Part shown: positions 15,822 through 24,956 of the stretch, in pieces
Layout of the letters: each line of letters opens with the position of its first letter
Numbering within the stretch: position 1 is the first letter of the stretch
Source of the DNA: Actinomadura madurae
GTDB taxonomy: Bacteria; Actinomycetota; Actinomycetes; Streptosporangiales; Streptosporangiaceae
Direction of reading: 5' to 3'
DNA length: 64,000 bases
Assembly: GCF_900115095.1 (NCBI RefSeq)
Contig: NZ_FOVH01000009.1
Location: forward strand, 62,001 to 126,000
Notes under the pieces: generated by a model
Seen by the model: the letters and a program-made list of their open reading frames with translations, nothing else
Database searches by the model: none
Told to the model about the DNA's origin: nothing
Made by a program: the position numbers and the translations under genes

Positions 15822-17812
15822 TCACGGTGCCTTGCCCGCGGTCGCAGGTCCTGGCGGCGCGGCCAGCGCGGCCCCCAGGGACAGCCGTTTGCCAAGATCG
15901 AGGTGAACCTCGCCGTAGGGCAGGACGTGGGTCCAAAACAGCGGAGTCAGGCCGCGGCGTCGGCGTCGGTGAGCGCGTCGGCCCACTCGGGCTCGCCGAG
16001 CACGTCCTGGATCATGAGCATGTTGATGTAGACCAGGGCGGCCTGCAGGATGTACAGGCACAAGATCTCCAGCTCCTGCTCGTCGCGGCGGTTGGAGGCG
16101 ATGTCGCCGCGCTTGCCGAAGTGGATGATGTCGTTGGCGCCATTCCAGGGCTCCATCACATTCGGCCCGTCGTTGACTTCGCGCTGCATGTCGCGGATGC
16201 GCAGGTAGCGGGCGAGGAAGCAGGTCTTCTCGGCGCGGCCGACCTCCAGCATGGCGGCGTAGGTGGGATGGGAGGCGCTGCGGGTGAAGCGGCGCGGGAT
16301 CGCCTCGGTGGAGGCGGTGCCGGTGCGGATCGCGGAGGCGTACTTGACCATCTGGTCGTACTGCTGGGCGATCAGGTCCCAGCGGATCGGGCGGGGCGCC
16401 AGCGCGGGCGCCAGCCGCGGGTAGTCCTCACGCGTTCCGGGGCTAGGCAGGTACAGCTTGCACCGGTTGATCTGCTTGATCCGCGGCATCAGCTTGAACC
16501 CCAGCATTCGGGCCACGCCGAACCCGATCTCAGTCTGGCCGTGCGAGTCGATGTAGGCCTCGTTGATGGTCATGTCAGTGCCGTGCCGCACCACGCCCTC
16601 GATCATCGCGGCCACCTCGGACGCCGAGCATTCCAGCAACTGGCTATGGGACGGCGACCGACCCGGTCTCGATGTGCCAGTAGATCAAGATGCCGCGGCC
16701 CCCGTACCGGGAGTGCCACTCGGTGAAGATGTTCTGATCGAACGCCGAGAACTGGGTGGAGTCGGCCGCGACCGCCGTACTGCCCTCGCCCCACAGCCAG
16801 GCCTGCCGGGCGGCGAAGGTGGCGGTGGCGATCGCAGCGGCGACCAGCCGGGCGGCTTCCTCGCTCAGGTAGCAGCGCCGCACGTACCGCAGAGGGCGGA
16901 TCTCCCGGATGAACGCCTGCTCGACCCGCTTGGTCGCGCGCGCCTTGATCCGGTGCACCGCGGAGATCAGCAACTCCACCAGCGCGGCCAGCAAAACCAG
17001 CCGGACCGGCTCCGGGTGGGCGCGCAGGTGGCTAGGCGACTCGGCGAAGGCCCGGTCCCGCCACCCCTTCGATCTTCGGGGAGATCCCTGCGAACAAGCC
17101 GTCCGGCAGCTGGAGGCCCCGCGTCAGGTCCAGTTTGGAGATCTCGGTCAGCATCGAGTTCAAACTGACGTCGCCCGGCGCCTGCTTGATCTGTCCCAGG
17201 ACGCCGGCGGCCTCGTCCTCAACCTCCTCCCGGTCAGCCTGCTCACCACTCGCATCGCCGTCACCGCTGCCGGGACGGGCCACCAGAGCAAGGATCCGCT
17301 GTCGCGCCTCCGGCCCGGACCGCGCCTGCACGCGGGCGATGAGCAACTGCTCCCCCTGGTGCAGCGCCGACCGGACGATCGTGTCGATGCGCAACGCAGT
17401 CGGCGGCTCTATCTTGTCGGCCCTGCAACGGGACAACAGCTCGACGCGGACCTGCTCGGGACGGCGTTCCTTGGTGCACAAGTCCTCCGCCAGCGACGTG
17501 GCGAGCTTCTCAGCGTCGGGCACGCCGCACGGACGCCACCCCAGCGCCTCGCGCAGCTCCCTACGGTCGCCCTTGATTGTCCGGCCGCCGAAGTCGTAGA
17601 AGGCGATGTCGGCCGCCGACACCTTGACCTGCCTGGCCACGAACTCCACCATCTCGTCCGGCAGGTCCGACCGTCCCCGCGGGAACCGGCCCCTCCACGG
17701 CAGATACCTGGCCATCAGGGCGAAGCCCAGCCTGGTCGCACCGGTCTTGTTCCGCCGAGCCCAACAAACCCAGCGCCACTCACCCCCCGAATACGGGTCA
17801 ATGCTGGCGGTA
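15822..17812 (-). pseudogene. tnpA: Tn3-family transposase TnpA with three frameshifts and an internal deletion
   Basis: Pieces in order: an N-terminal DUF4158-like part (NKTGATRLGFALMARYLPW, ERRPEQVRVELLSRCRADKI, ILALVARPGSG), a short middle, and the catalytic end. Single-base changes break it at about 17066 (extra G; repair gives EGWRDRAFAESPSHL), about 16645 (extra C; repair gives SVAVHSQLLECS), and about 15957 (missing base; repair gives DADRRGLTPLFWTHV). Between KRVEQAFIREIRPL and RYVRRCYLSEEA about 350 residues of a normal 980-residue transposase are missing. Catalytic-region motifs AADSTQF and YIDSHGQTE remain. The true start is uncertain. It lies beside the right inverted repeat, as expected. 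Confidence 0.88.
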
Positions 17813-17871
17813 ACACTCTCCCCGTGTCCCCAAAACCGCCCAACTGCGGTGGCAGGAAGCGGCCTACCGCC

Positions 17872-17908
17872 ACTTCGCCCCTGATGCGGCGATCCTTAAC
17901 GGCACCCC
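17872..17908 (-). repeat. Right terminal inverted repeat of the Tn3-family transposon
   Basis: On the minus strand it begins GGGGTGCCGTTAAGGA, identical to the left end over 16 bases and 30 of 37 overall. The transposase reads inward from it. Confidence 0.93.
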
Positions 17909-17913
17909 TATTC
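17909..17913 (+). repeat. Target-site duplication, right copy
   Basis: TATTC directly outside the right end, identical to 8539-8543. Removing the element and one copy would rejoin the original target sequence. Confidence 0.95.
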
Positions 17914-18242
17914 GTACGGGACGTCGCGAGTATGGAGCGCGAGAAAATCGACGTGGTGAGGGCTCGTACCAACAATCTGCGCGCGCCGACCGACGCCAGG
18001 CAAACCGGACTTCATCGAACCCGGTGGGCTTCAGTTTCACGGGGTCGGTGTATCCGGCGGTGTGGAGTTTCCAGCTCGCTGCCCCGGACCTTCGGGCCGG
18101 GCACTTGTCTGTCGCCGCTCACCTCCGCTATGCCGCCGAGCGGATATCCTCGGCCTGCTCGACGAGGGCCACAGGGTGGGCGACATAAGCGGGGCTGTCG
18201 GCGCACAGATCCCTGTGCAGAGGTGGTCGGGTGTCTTGTCGC
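17914..18242. other. Stretch between the transposon and an IS630 remnant
   Basis: About 330 bases with no supported gene. The left part is the other side of the transposon target and continues from the DNA at 8538. The right part probably holds the end of the IS630 element; an alternative frame of the IS630 gene runs into it with a plausible C-terminus (CLTTTGLTITTTPAITNQTW). Confidence 0.4.
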
Positions 18243-19124
18243 CTAACCAGGTTTGATTGGTGATAGCGGGTGTGGTGGTGATAGTGAGGCCGGTGGTAGT
18301 GAGGCACCGTCGATCACGCCGGGGTGGTGCTGAATGACTTTGAGTCGGTGCTTGATCATGCGGGTGAGGTGGTCCAGGTCGGTGGCCAGGAAGTTGGCCA
18401 TGGAGCGTTTCATTAGCGACCACACGCTCTCGGCCGGGTTGAGTTCGGGGGCGTAGGCCGGCAGGTAGAACACCGACAGCCAGTCGGCGTGGGCGTCGAT
18501 GAACGCCCGCATCGCCGCCGAGTGGTGGATGTTCAGGTTGTCCCAGATCAGCACGATCTTCCCGCCGGGCAGGTGCTGGTGGGCGCCGTTCAGCATGCTC
18601 TTGTACTCGTTCAGGGTGAAGGCGGCGCGTTCGCCTTTGCGGCGGCGGTAGTGGTGCAGCCGGTAGATCAGCCGGGACCGCTCGCCGGGCCGGTAGCAGA
18701 CCATCCCGGCGACCGAGATGCGGGCACCGTGTTCGCCGCCGTGCACCCTCACTTGCGGCCATACCTGGTCCTTCCACACCTGCACGGCGTGATCGTCGCG
18801 TTCGATGGCGCGGCTTCCGGCCACCTGTACCGACCAGCCGTTGCGGCGCAGCAGCAGCGACACCCCCGGCAGGGTGTAGTCGATCCCGAGCAGCCGGCGA
18901 ATCAGCGCGGCCACCCGGCCCAGCGTCCACCGCTGGTCATCGGCATACCCGTGCGCGGCCGGACCGCGGTTCAGGTCGGCCTCCAACCGCGCGAAGGCGG
19001 CCTGGTCCAGCCGCGGCCTGCGGTGCGGGCCCTTGGACCGCAGCGCCTCGGCCCCGCCCTCACGCCAGGTCCGCCGCCACTTCTCCACCTGCCGCAGCCC
19101 GACTCGGAGCTCGGAGGCGATCCA
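18243..19124 (-). pseudogene. IS630-family transposase remnant
   Basis: The frame opens at 19124 inside the N-terminal helix-turn-helix (IASELRVGLRQVEKWRRTWR); a stop lies just upstream, so the beginning is lost. Conserved IS630 blocks follow: AHGYADDQRWTLGRVAALI, LPGVSLLLRRNGWSVQV, LIWDNLNIHHS and FYLPAYAPELNPAESVWS, which supply the second Asp and the Glu of the DDE triad. The segment with the first Asp (usually FEDEAG) is missing: KDQVWPQVRVHGGEHGARISVAG jumps across about 35 residues. A base change near the end may also alter the last 20 residues. The copy is not functional. Confidence 0.85.
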
Positions 19125-19134
19125 TTAGTGCTAC

Positions 19135-19548
19135 CTACTCTTGTGATCTCATCGCGTTTGCCAGTTGCGCGATCGGGTCGGCGGTGACGCGATGACGAGA
19201 CCGTCCGGTGGGCCAGGTCGAGAATTCGTCGTCCGGCCAACGCGGGATCAGATGGAAGTGCAGATGCGGAACCGATTGCTCCGAGCCGTGCCCGCTGGCA
19301 TGAAGAATGTTCACACCGCTGGCATCAAGGGTGACGCGTATGGCCTTGGCCAGGCGCTGGACCAATGCCATGGCGTCGGCAAGCGGCCCGGACGGCGTGT
19401 CGAAGATATCGGTGTAGTGATCTGTCGGGATGACCAGCGCGTGTCCTGGCGCGAGGGGGCGTAGCGGCGTGAACGCGGCGGCGGAGGACTCACGAGCGAC
19501 CCAGCGCGCGCTGTTCGACTTGAGTAGGTCACAGAAGACGCACTCCAT
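19135..19548 (-). CDS. HIT family (histidine triad) protein
   Basis: A 137-residue protein with the family start ECVFCDLLK, the substrate-pocket segment RPLAPGHALVIPTDHY and the histidine triad in QSVPHLHFHLIPR. HIT proteins hydrolyse nucleoside phosphoramidates or related nucleotides. Length and motifs are complete. It begins 10 bp from the truncated end of the IS630 remnant, so the insertion sequence landed beside but not inside it. It is probably transcribed alone. Confidence 0.92.
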   Translation of the reverse strand: MECVFCDLLKSNSARWVARESSAAAFTPLRPLAPGHALVIPTDHYTDIFDTPSGPLADAMALVQRLAKAIRVTLDASGVNILHASGHGSEQSVPHLHFHLIPRWPDDEFSTWPTGRSRHRVTADPIAQLANAMRSQE

Positions 19549-19689
19549 GAGGAGCGATACTGCCGCTTTCGGATAATGAAGGAAACTCAGCCGCGTACGG
19601 GTGAACGTATCGGGACCAGCCCAGCCAACGCGACCGGTCGAGGCCGCCGAGAACCCGTGGGGTCGGGTCAGGTTGGATGTGGCGCGCTG

Positions 19690-20469
19690 TTAGGTGGTCG
19701 GGTCTTTCTGCCAGATCGATAAGTGTTTGGTGCTCTCAGCAGTGAGCTTCGAGCGGTACCAGTCCGCCCAGCGGTACTTCAGGCTCAGCCCGGCGATGCG
19801 CGCCATGAGGTCCATCTCGGACGGCCAGGCATACCGGAAGGGAATGCGGCGGAACCGCCCCGTCCCGTCTGGCGACACGGTGACGTGGTTCGACGTGAAC
19901 TCCTGCGTGACGACGTCGTACTGGTCGAACCCGACATAGCCGCCGCCGTCGGCGTCGGGCGCCACCGCGAACGGGACGACGTCCTGTCCGGGTGGTAGGC
20001 GACGCAGATCCGGCAGGCCCACCTCGATGAGGAACAGCCCGCCCGGCCGCAGGTGCGCAGCCGCATTGCGGAAGACGTTGACCTGCCCGTCCTGTGTGGT
20101 CACGTTGCTGATCGTATTGAACACCAGATAGACCAGCGAGAACTGACCGGCCACCCGCTTCGTCGTCATATCGCCGATCGTGACTTCGACCGCGTCGCCC
20201 CCCGGTTTGCCCGCGATCCGTGCCGCCATCGCCCGGCTCAGTTCGATGCCGCTCACCGGAACCCCGCGAGCGGCCAGCGGCACGGCGATCCGCCCGGTGC
20301 CGACGGCGAACTCGAGTACCGGGCCCTCGGCAAGGTCTTCGAGGACGTCCACAGCAGGCGTCACCACCTCGGGTGCGTTCGCGCCGCCCGGAGCGTCGTA
20401 GCGCGCGGCCACGCTCTCGGGGAACCAGCCGTCCGCCGGGTCATCTCCCGTGTTCGCCTCACTGGTCAT
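19690..20469 (-). CDS. Class I SAM-dependent methyltransferase
   Basis: A 259-residue methyltransferase. SAM motif I is VLEFAVGTGRIAVPLAARG, the acidic loop GIELS follows, then IGDMTTKR and LVFNTISNVTTQ, and LRPGGLFLIEVG. The C-terminal half (YVGFDQYDVVTQEF, RYAWPSEMDLMARIAGLSL) matches small-molecule methyltransferases common in actinomycetes. The substrate is unknown. ATG 20469 (MTSEANTGDD) is preferred to the in-frame ATG at 20490 because family members begin here; neither has a clear ribosome-binding site. No partner gene is adjacent. Confidence 0.85.
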   Translation of the reverse strand: MTSEANTGDDPADGWFPESVAARYDAPGGANAPEVVTPAVDVLEDLAEGPVLEFAVGTGRIAVPLAARGVPVSGIELSRAMAARIAGKPGGDAVEVTIGDMTTKRVAGQFSLVYLVFNTISNVTTQDGQVNVFRNAAAHLRPGGLFLIEVGLPDLRRLPPGQDVVPFAVAPDADGGGYVGFDQYDVVTQEFTSNHVTVSPDGTGRFRRIPFRYAWPSEMDLMARIAGLSLKYRWADWYRSKLTAESTKHLSIWQKDPTT

Positions 20470-20894
20470 GGTCGCCGACGCTACGCCCATAACCGTGCGC
20501 TCCTCACCCCATTTTCGACGTCCAGTAAGGCCACGACATCCGATCGCCTGTCATCGCCCCGATCATGGGGGTCGGCTTCAGCCACCGGCCACCAACCGTA
20601 TCCAGATCGCCGAGCGGGCGATCGAACTAACCCCACACGCGAGCACGCTGGTCAGTACGCCGACAGTGGGCACCGACTCCTTTGGGACGCGTCGGAGTTC
20701 CCTCCGCTTGACCAGGAGGAACAGAACGAAAAACGAACGGCAAAATAAATGACTGAACGGGACACGGTGGCATGACCAGTACCCGCCCGGCGAGCGTTCA
20801 TCAAACGGATAGCTAGACGAACGTCCCGATGCCCGAGCCGGTCACCTGTGGTGTCTTTCTGTCGTTTGTCCGGCCACGCCCTACAGTGTCGATC
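20470..20894. other. Divergent intergenic region
   Basis: About 425 bases between the methyltransferase and the dipeptidase, transcribed away from each other, so it should hold both promoters. It is less GC-rich than its neighbours (an AAATAAAT-like run near 20742). No palindrome or gene was recognised. Confidence 0.4.
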
Positions 20895-21926
20895 ATGGGT
20901 GCCGACTTGCATGAGAGCGCGGTGGTGGCCGACGCGCACAACGACCTGCTGATGGCGGTGGTGGCCCGTCCGCCCGCACGGTGGGCGTCCTTCTTCAGGG
21001 AGCGGTGGCTGCCGCAGCTCCGCGCCGGCGGAGTCGATCTCCAGGTGCTCCCGGTGTTCATCGACGGCCAGTTCAGGCCCGAGGGGGCGCTGCGCGAGAC
21101 GCTGCGGATGATCGAGTGCGCGCACGCGATCGCCGAGGGGAACGCCGAGGACGTCCGGCTCTGCCTCGACGGGCCGCAGATCGACGCGGCACTGGTCGAG
21201 GGGAAGATCGCGCTGGTCCTGGCCCTGGAGAGCATGCCCGGACTGGACGCGAACGTCGAGCTCCTCGCGACCGTGCATCGGCTGGGCGTCCGGGTCGCCT
21301 CGCTGGCGCACTGGGGACGCACCCCGCTCGCCGACGGCAGCGGCGAGGACGCCACCGCAAGCCGTCTGACCGCCGCGGGCGTCGAGGCCGTGGTCGAGAT
21401 GGAACGGCTCGGCATCCTGCTGGACATCTCCCATCTGGGCGCGAGCGGCGTGGAGCACGTTCTCGAGATCGCGTCCCGGCCGGTGATCGCGACCCATTCC
21501 AGTGCCCGCGCCCTGCGCGATCACCACCGCAACCTGACCGACGACCAGATCCGGGGCGTCGCGGCGTCCGGCGGCGTGGTCTGCGTGAACTTCCTGCCGG
21601 GCTTCCTGGCCGACGATCCGTCCGGCTACACCGTCGCCCGGCTGGCCGACCACATCGAGCACGTCGCGTCTGTAGCGGGCCTCGACCACGTCGGCCTTGG
21701 CCCGGACTTCGTCCGCGAGGTCTTCACCGACCTCACCCCGCCCTGCTGCGAGGACCCTGCGGCGACCGTCGGCTTCGACGTCATGGCCACCCTCCCCGGC
21801 CTGGCCGGCCCCTCGGGCCTCCCCCTGCTCACCCGCGAACTTCTCGCCCGCGGCCTGCCCGAGCCCGACATCCGCAAGATCCTCGGTGGCAACCTCCACG
21901 AGCTGCTCACCACCCATCTCGCCTGA
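20895..21926 (+). CDS. Membrane dipeptidase family (peptidase M19)
   Basis: A 343-residue metallopeptidase of the renal dipeptidase family. Zinc-site motifs are visible in order: DAHNDLL (HxD), the bridging Glu in LALESMPG, the His in LLDISHLG, the His in IATHSSARALRDHHRNL, and GLDHVGLGPDFV with GGNLHELL at the end. It hydrolyses dipeptides, often with D-residues, and some homologues act on other amide bonds. ATG 20895 is chosen because homology begins there; upstream in-frame starts add an unrelated 22 residues. No signal peptide is seen, so it is cytoplasmic. Confidence 0.9.
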   Translation: MGADLHESAVVADAHNDLLMAVVARPPARWASFFRERWLPQLRAGGVDLQVLPVFIDGQFRPEGALRETLRMIECAHAIAEGNAEDVRLCLDGPQIDAALVEGKIALVLALESMPGLDANVELLATVHRLGVRVASLAHWGRTPLADGSGEDATASRLTAAGVEAVVEMERLGILLDISHLGASGVEHVLEIASRPVIATHSSARALRDHHRNLTDDQIRGVAASGGVVCVNFLPGFLADDPSGYTVARLADHIEHVASVAGLDHVGLGPDFVREVFTDLTPPCCEDPAATVGFDVMATLPGLAGPSGLPLLTRELLARGLPEPDIRKILGGNLHELLTTHLA

Positions 21927-22561
21927 CCTCAAGACCTGCCGGCTCCGTCCCGTCCCGGCTGAACGAGCAGTTCGCCAAGCGGTCGGCATGTCGATCCGCG
22001 CCCTGGGCGTCCCCGTACACGGCAAGGCCGAGGGGCACCAGGGCCCCATGGTGGACGTCCGTCACTGGCGGCGCCGGTGGCGCTGGCGGATTTGGGGCCG
22101 CCATCGCGACAGTGGGCCGGGTGGCGGGCAGGTAGTCAGGGGTCCAGAAGAACAATGGTCGGCACCGTCGGAACGTGGTGGAACGTAGTCGTGGCACGGT
22201 GTGGGCGCGTTGCCAGTGCGGGGCGTCGGGCAGGGGTGGCGGTCGGTGTTCGATGGCGGCCTTGGGTGCTGGTCTACAACGCGCAGTTCAACACGTGGTT
22301 GCCGTCCAGGCCGTTGTAGAAAGGCGCGGCGATCAGCCCTTCGGCGGCCAGCACCCTAGTTCCGGCGGTGAACAGGTCGGCGGGCAGTGCCCGAGCACGG
22401 TCGGGGGCGGGGCCGTCGAAGGTACGGGTGACCAGTACCGCGCACCCGGGCTCGGCCACCTCGCGGTGCACTGGGGTGCTGCCGCCAGGTGCGCCGCCCT
22501 ATTCGCTCGACTGGCCAAGCGAGTGCCTTTGCGTGGGCCATCCGCGCGGCGGGGGTCCTGC
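21927..22561. other. Intergenic stretch without a convincing gene
   Basis: About 635 bases between the dipeptidase and the Lrp regulator. A minus-strand frame at 22274-22471 (ends FYNGLDGNHVLNCAL) has some coding character but matches no family I know and lacks a ribosome-binding site. Another minus frame at 21907-22197 is equally unplaced. It is best read as decayed sequence. Confidence 0.4.
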
Positions 22562-23077
22562 CTACGGCCGTTTGGCTTGTGGCCGCGAGGGTTGTGGTGC
22601 GGGAAGTGGGAGGGCCAAGCCGGTTTTGATGGTGTCGAAGACGACCAGGGTCTCGTACCGCTTGATGTTGTCGTCCGCTTTGAACAGGCGGTCGCCGAGC
22701 CGGCTGCAATCGCGCATGCTCCGCGCGGCTAGAACGACCACGTAGTCCCACGGTCCGGCGACCCGGTAGGACTGCTGGACCTGGGGTTCTGCGCGCATCC
22801 GTTCGGCGAATTCTCGGTGGTGCTCGAACGACTCCTGGGCCAGAGTCACCAGGACCGTGGCCAGGATGGTGGGGCCGAAGCGGTGCGGGTCGAGGACGGT
22901 GACCTGCCTGGTGATGAGGCCGTCCTTGCGGTAGCGGGCGATCCGGCGCTGGACGGCGCTGGGGGAGAGCCCGACCTGTTCGCCCAGGTCGTGCAGGGTG
23001 CGTCCGGAGTCGTGTTGGAGAAGGTCCAGCAGGAGTGCGTCGATCTCGTCGAGACGCGGGGGTGGCGGTTCGGGCAT
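22562..23077 (-). CDS. Lrp/AsnC-family transcriptional regulator
   Basis: A 171-residue protein: an N-terminal AsnC helix-turn-helix (LDEIDALLLDLLQHDSGRTL, then LSPSAVQRRIARYRKDGLI) and a RAM ligand-binding domain (TVLVTLAQESFEHHREFAERM, VQQSYRVAGPWDYVVVL, VFDTIKTGLALPLP). Lrp proteins sense amino acids and regulate divergent genes; here the divergent gene encodes a threonine-dehydratase-like PLP enzyme, a common pairing. The 93-bp spacer contains direct repeats of TGCAAGA spaced by 21 bp. It probably autoregulates and controls that enzyme. Confidence 0.92.
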   Translation of the reverse strand: MPEPPPPRLDEIDALLLDLLQHDSGRTLHDLGEQVGLSPSAVQRRIARYRKDGLITRQVTVLDPHRFGPTILATVLVTLAQESFEHHREFAERMRAEPQVQQSYRVAGPWDYVVVLAARSMRDCSRLGDRLFKADDNIKRYETLVVFDTIKTGLALPLPAPQPSRPQAKRP

Positions 23078-23108
23078 GCAAGATTATTGCGTGGCGGTGC
23101 AAGAATTC
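23077..23108. promoter_or_regulatory. Candidate Lrp operator, TGCAAGA direct repeats
   Basis: TGCAAGA occurs at 23077 and 23098, exactly 21 bp apart (two helical turns). The first copy forms GCAA-GATTA-TTGC and the second runs into the palindrome AGAATTCT. Location between the divergent Lrp and PLP enzyme genes supports operator function. Confidence 0.55.
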
Positions 23109-23170
23109 TCAATCGGTTCGATCGGGGGTTCCATTAGCGTCGGGCAGGTCCGGGAGGCCCCGAAGGAAAG

Positions 23171-24162
23171 GTGAGGCGCGTGGATCTGGACCTGGCGCGG
23201 ATCGAGAAGGCCATGCAGGTGATCGATCCGGTGTTTCTGCACACCCCGCAGTACGTCGACGAGCAGTTGTGCCAGGCGCTGGGCGGCCGTGCGGTGACGG
23301 TGAAAGTGGAGACGGCCAATCCGGTGCGCAGTTTCAAGGGCCGAGGCGCCGATCTGATGCTGAGCACGCTTGCCCCCGGCACGCTGTGGTGTGCGCGAGT
23401 TCGGGCAACTTCGGGCAGGCCATCGCTTATGCGGGACGGTCTCGCGGGATGCCGGTCGAAGTGTTCGTGTCCGAGACGATCAATCCCCGCAAGCGGGAAC
23501 GGATAGAGACGTTCGGCGCCGAGGTCCTCGTGGCCGAGGGCGACGGGGCCTCGGCGCGAGAAGCCGCGGCCGCTCACGCTCGGCGCCATCCCGACCGCGT
23601 CTACCTGCAAGACGGTGTCCAGGCCGCGATCTCCGAAGGCGCCGGGACGATCGGGGTCGAACTGACCCGTGGCGGACCGGACGGCGCTGGTGGTCCGGGA
23701 TTTGACGCCGTCGTGCTTCCGGTAGGCGACGGCGCGCTGATCAACGGCGTGGGACGTTGGATGAAGGAGCACGCTCCCGGCACGCGGATCGTGGGGGTCA
23801 ACGTCGAAGGCGCCCCCTCGATGCTGGAAAGCCTGCGCGCCGGCCGCGCGGTCTGCATCGAGCGCACTCGCACCTTCGCTGACGGCATCGCGGTGCGCAA
23901 CCCGCCGGAGGCCTCGGTGCGGCGGGCTCGCACCCTGGTGGACGAGATCATCCTGGTGACCGACGAAGCCATCGCCGCCGCCATGGAGCTGGCGGCGCAC
24001 ACGCTCGGGATCGTCTTGGAACCGGCGGGAGCGGCGGGCCTGGCGGCGATCGCCGAGGGCATGGTCCCCGGCGATCGATTGGCGACGGTGTTGACCGGCG
24101 CCAATCCGCGTCCCGAACAGGCATTGGGGCGGTTGAGGGCGAGCGAACAGGAGGCGCGCTGA
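23171..24162 (+). pseudogene. PLP-dependent threonine dehydratase-like enzyme, frameshifted
   Basis: The first part (start GTG 23171 or 23180) reads LHTPQYVDEQLCQALGG and TANPVRSFKGRGADLM, with the PLP Lys in SFKGRG. The second part continues in another frame with VVCASSGNFGQAIAYAGRSRG, SETINPRKRERIETFGAEV, QDGVQAAISEGAGTIGVEL and LEPAGAAGLAA. The break is at about 23390: CTGTGGTG should probably read CTGGTGGTG, so one base is missing. The complete protein would be about 330 residues, a fold-type II serine/threonine dehydratase. It is divergent from the Lrp regulator. If the missing base is a sequencing error the gene is intact. Confidence 0.85.
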
Positions 24163-24195
24163 AGGGGCGCGGCACAGAGGAATAGGAGCAGGTTC

Positions 24196-24780
24196 ATGTC
24201 GGTATCAGTGCTTGACATGTCGATGTCGCTCGACGGGTACATCGCGGGCCCGAACGACAAACCGGGCAACGCCGGTGGCGACGGCTTCGTCCGGCTCCAC
24301 GAATGGGGCCTCACGGCGGACGGGGAGTTCCGCCGGTCCGGTCCGGCCGGGGAGGTGCTCGGCGAAATGGCGACGTCCGGCGCGGTCCTGGCGGGACGGC
24401 GTACCGCGGAGCAGGTCGATCACTGGGGCGGTGATCACAACGGCCAGGGCATCCCGATCTTCGTGGCCAGCCATCGGCCACCCGACCCGTCCGTGGCGAA
24501 CTATCCGCTGGTCACCTACGTGACCGACGGCATCGAAAACGCGATGGCGCAAGCCAAGGCCGCCGCCGGGGATCGGCACGTGCACGTGATCGGCGCCTAC
24601 ACGGCGCAGCGGGCGATCGAGGCCGGGGTGCTGGACGAGGTGCAGGTCCATCTGGTGCCGGTGCTGTTCGGAGGTGGCCGGCGATTGTTCGACGTGCTGC
24701 CGTCGCGCGTGGAGCTCCACGTCGTCCGGGTGATCGACACACCGGAGGCCACCCACATCCGCTACCGCATCCGCCGCTGA
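24196..24780 (+). CDS. Dihydrofolate reductase / RibD C-terminal family protein
   Basis: A 194-residue protein starting DMSMSLDGYIAGPND, the hallmark of the RibD-C/DHFR-like family. Further matches are AVLAGRRTAEQVDHWGG, a run of AMAQAKAAAGDRHVHVIG for the dinucleotide-binding part, and EVQVHLVPVLFGGGRRLFD near the C-terminus. Family members are NADPH-dependent reductases of unknown substrate, rarely true folate enzymes. A good ribosome-binding site (AGGAG) lies 10 nt before the ATG. It is 33 bp downstream of the PLP enzyme and may be cotranscribed. Confidence 0.9.
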   Translation: MSVSVLDMSMSLDGYIAGPNDKPGNAGGDGFVRLHEWGLTADGEFRRSGPAGEVLGEMATSGAVLAGRRTAEQVDHWGGDHNGQGIPIFVASHRPPDPSVANYPLVTYVTDGIENAMAQAKAAAGDRHVHVIGAYTAQRAIEAGVLDEVQVHLVPVLFGGGRRLFDVLPSRVELHVVRVIDTPEATHIRYRIRR

Positions 24781-24956
24781 GCCGTTTGGAGACGCTGGGC
24801 CGGGCCAGGACGGTCCCCATCCGGCAGCTCTCCTGGCCACCACTGCCGTGGACGAGGGTCGCGGCCGGTGAGACCGGCTCTACTGATACCGACTTATCGT
24901 CGCCGACCCGGACCGATTTGGGTTATGACCACCACACAACAATGGAGGTAAGCGCA

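Larger units (their letters stand above)
8544..17908. mobile_element. Tn3-family unit transposon carrying sulfur/thiol genes
   Basis: The 9365-bp element is delimited by terminal inverted repeats that begin GGGGTGCCGTTAAGGA at both ends and continue with 30 of 37 positions matching. It is flanked by the direct repeat TATTC. Inside, from the left: a tyrosine recombinase in TnpI position, a repeat cluster that may be its resolution site, thioredoxin, METTL7-like methyltransferase, MarR regulator, cysteine desulfurase, ArsR-rhodanese regulator, MBL-rhodanese protein, MFS transporter and, at the right end, the transposase. The layout resembles Tn4430, which also uses a TnpI tyrosine recombinase instead of a serine resolvase. 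The transposase and recombinase are both frameshifted, so the element should be immobile unless helped in trans. Confidence 0.93.
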
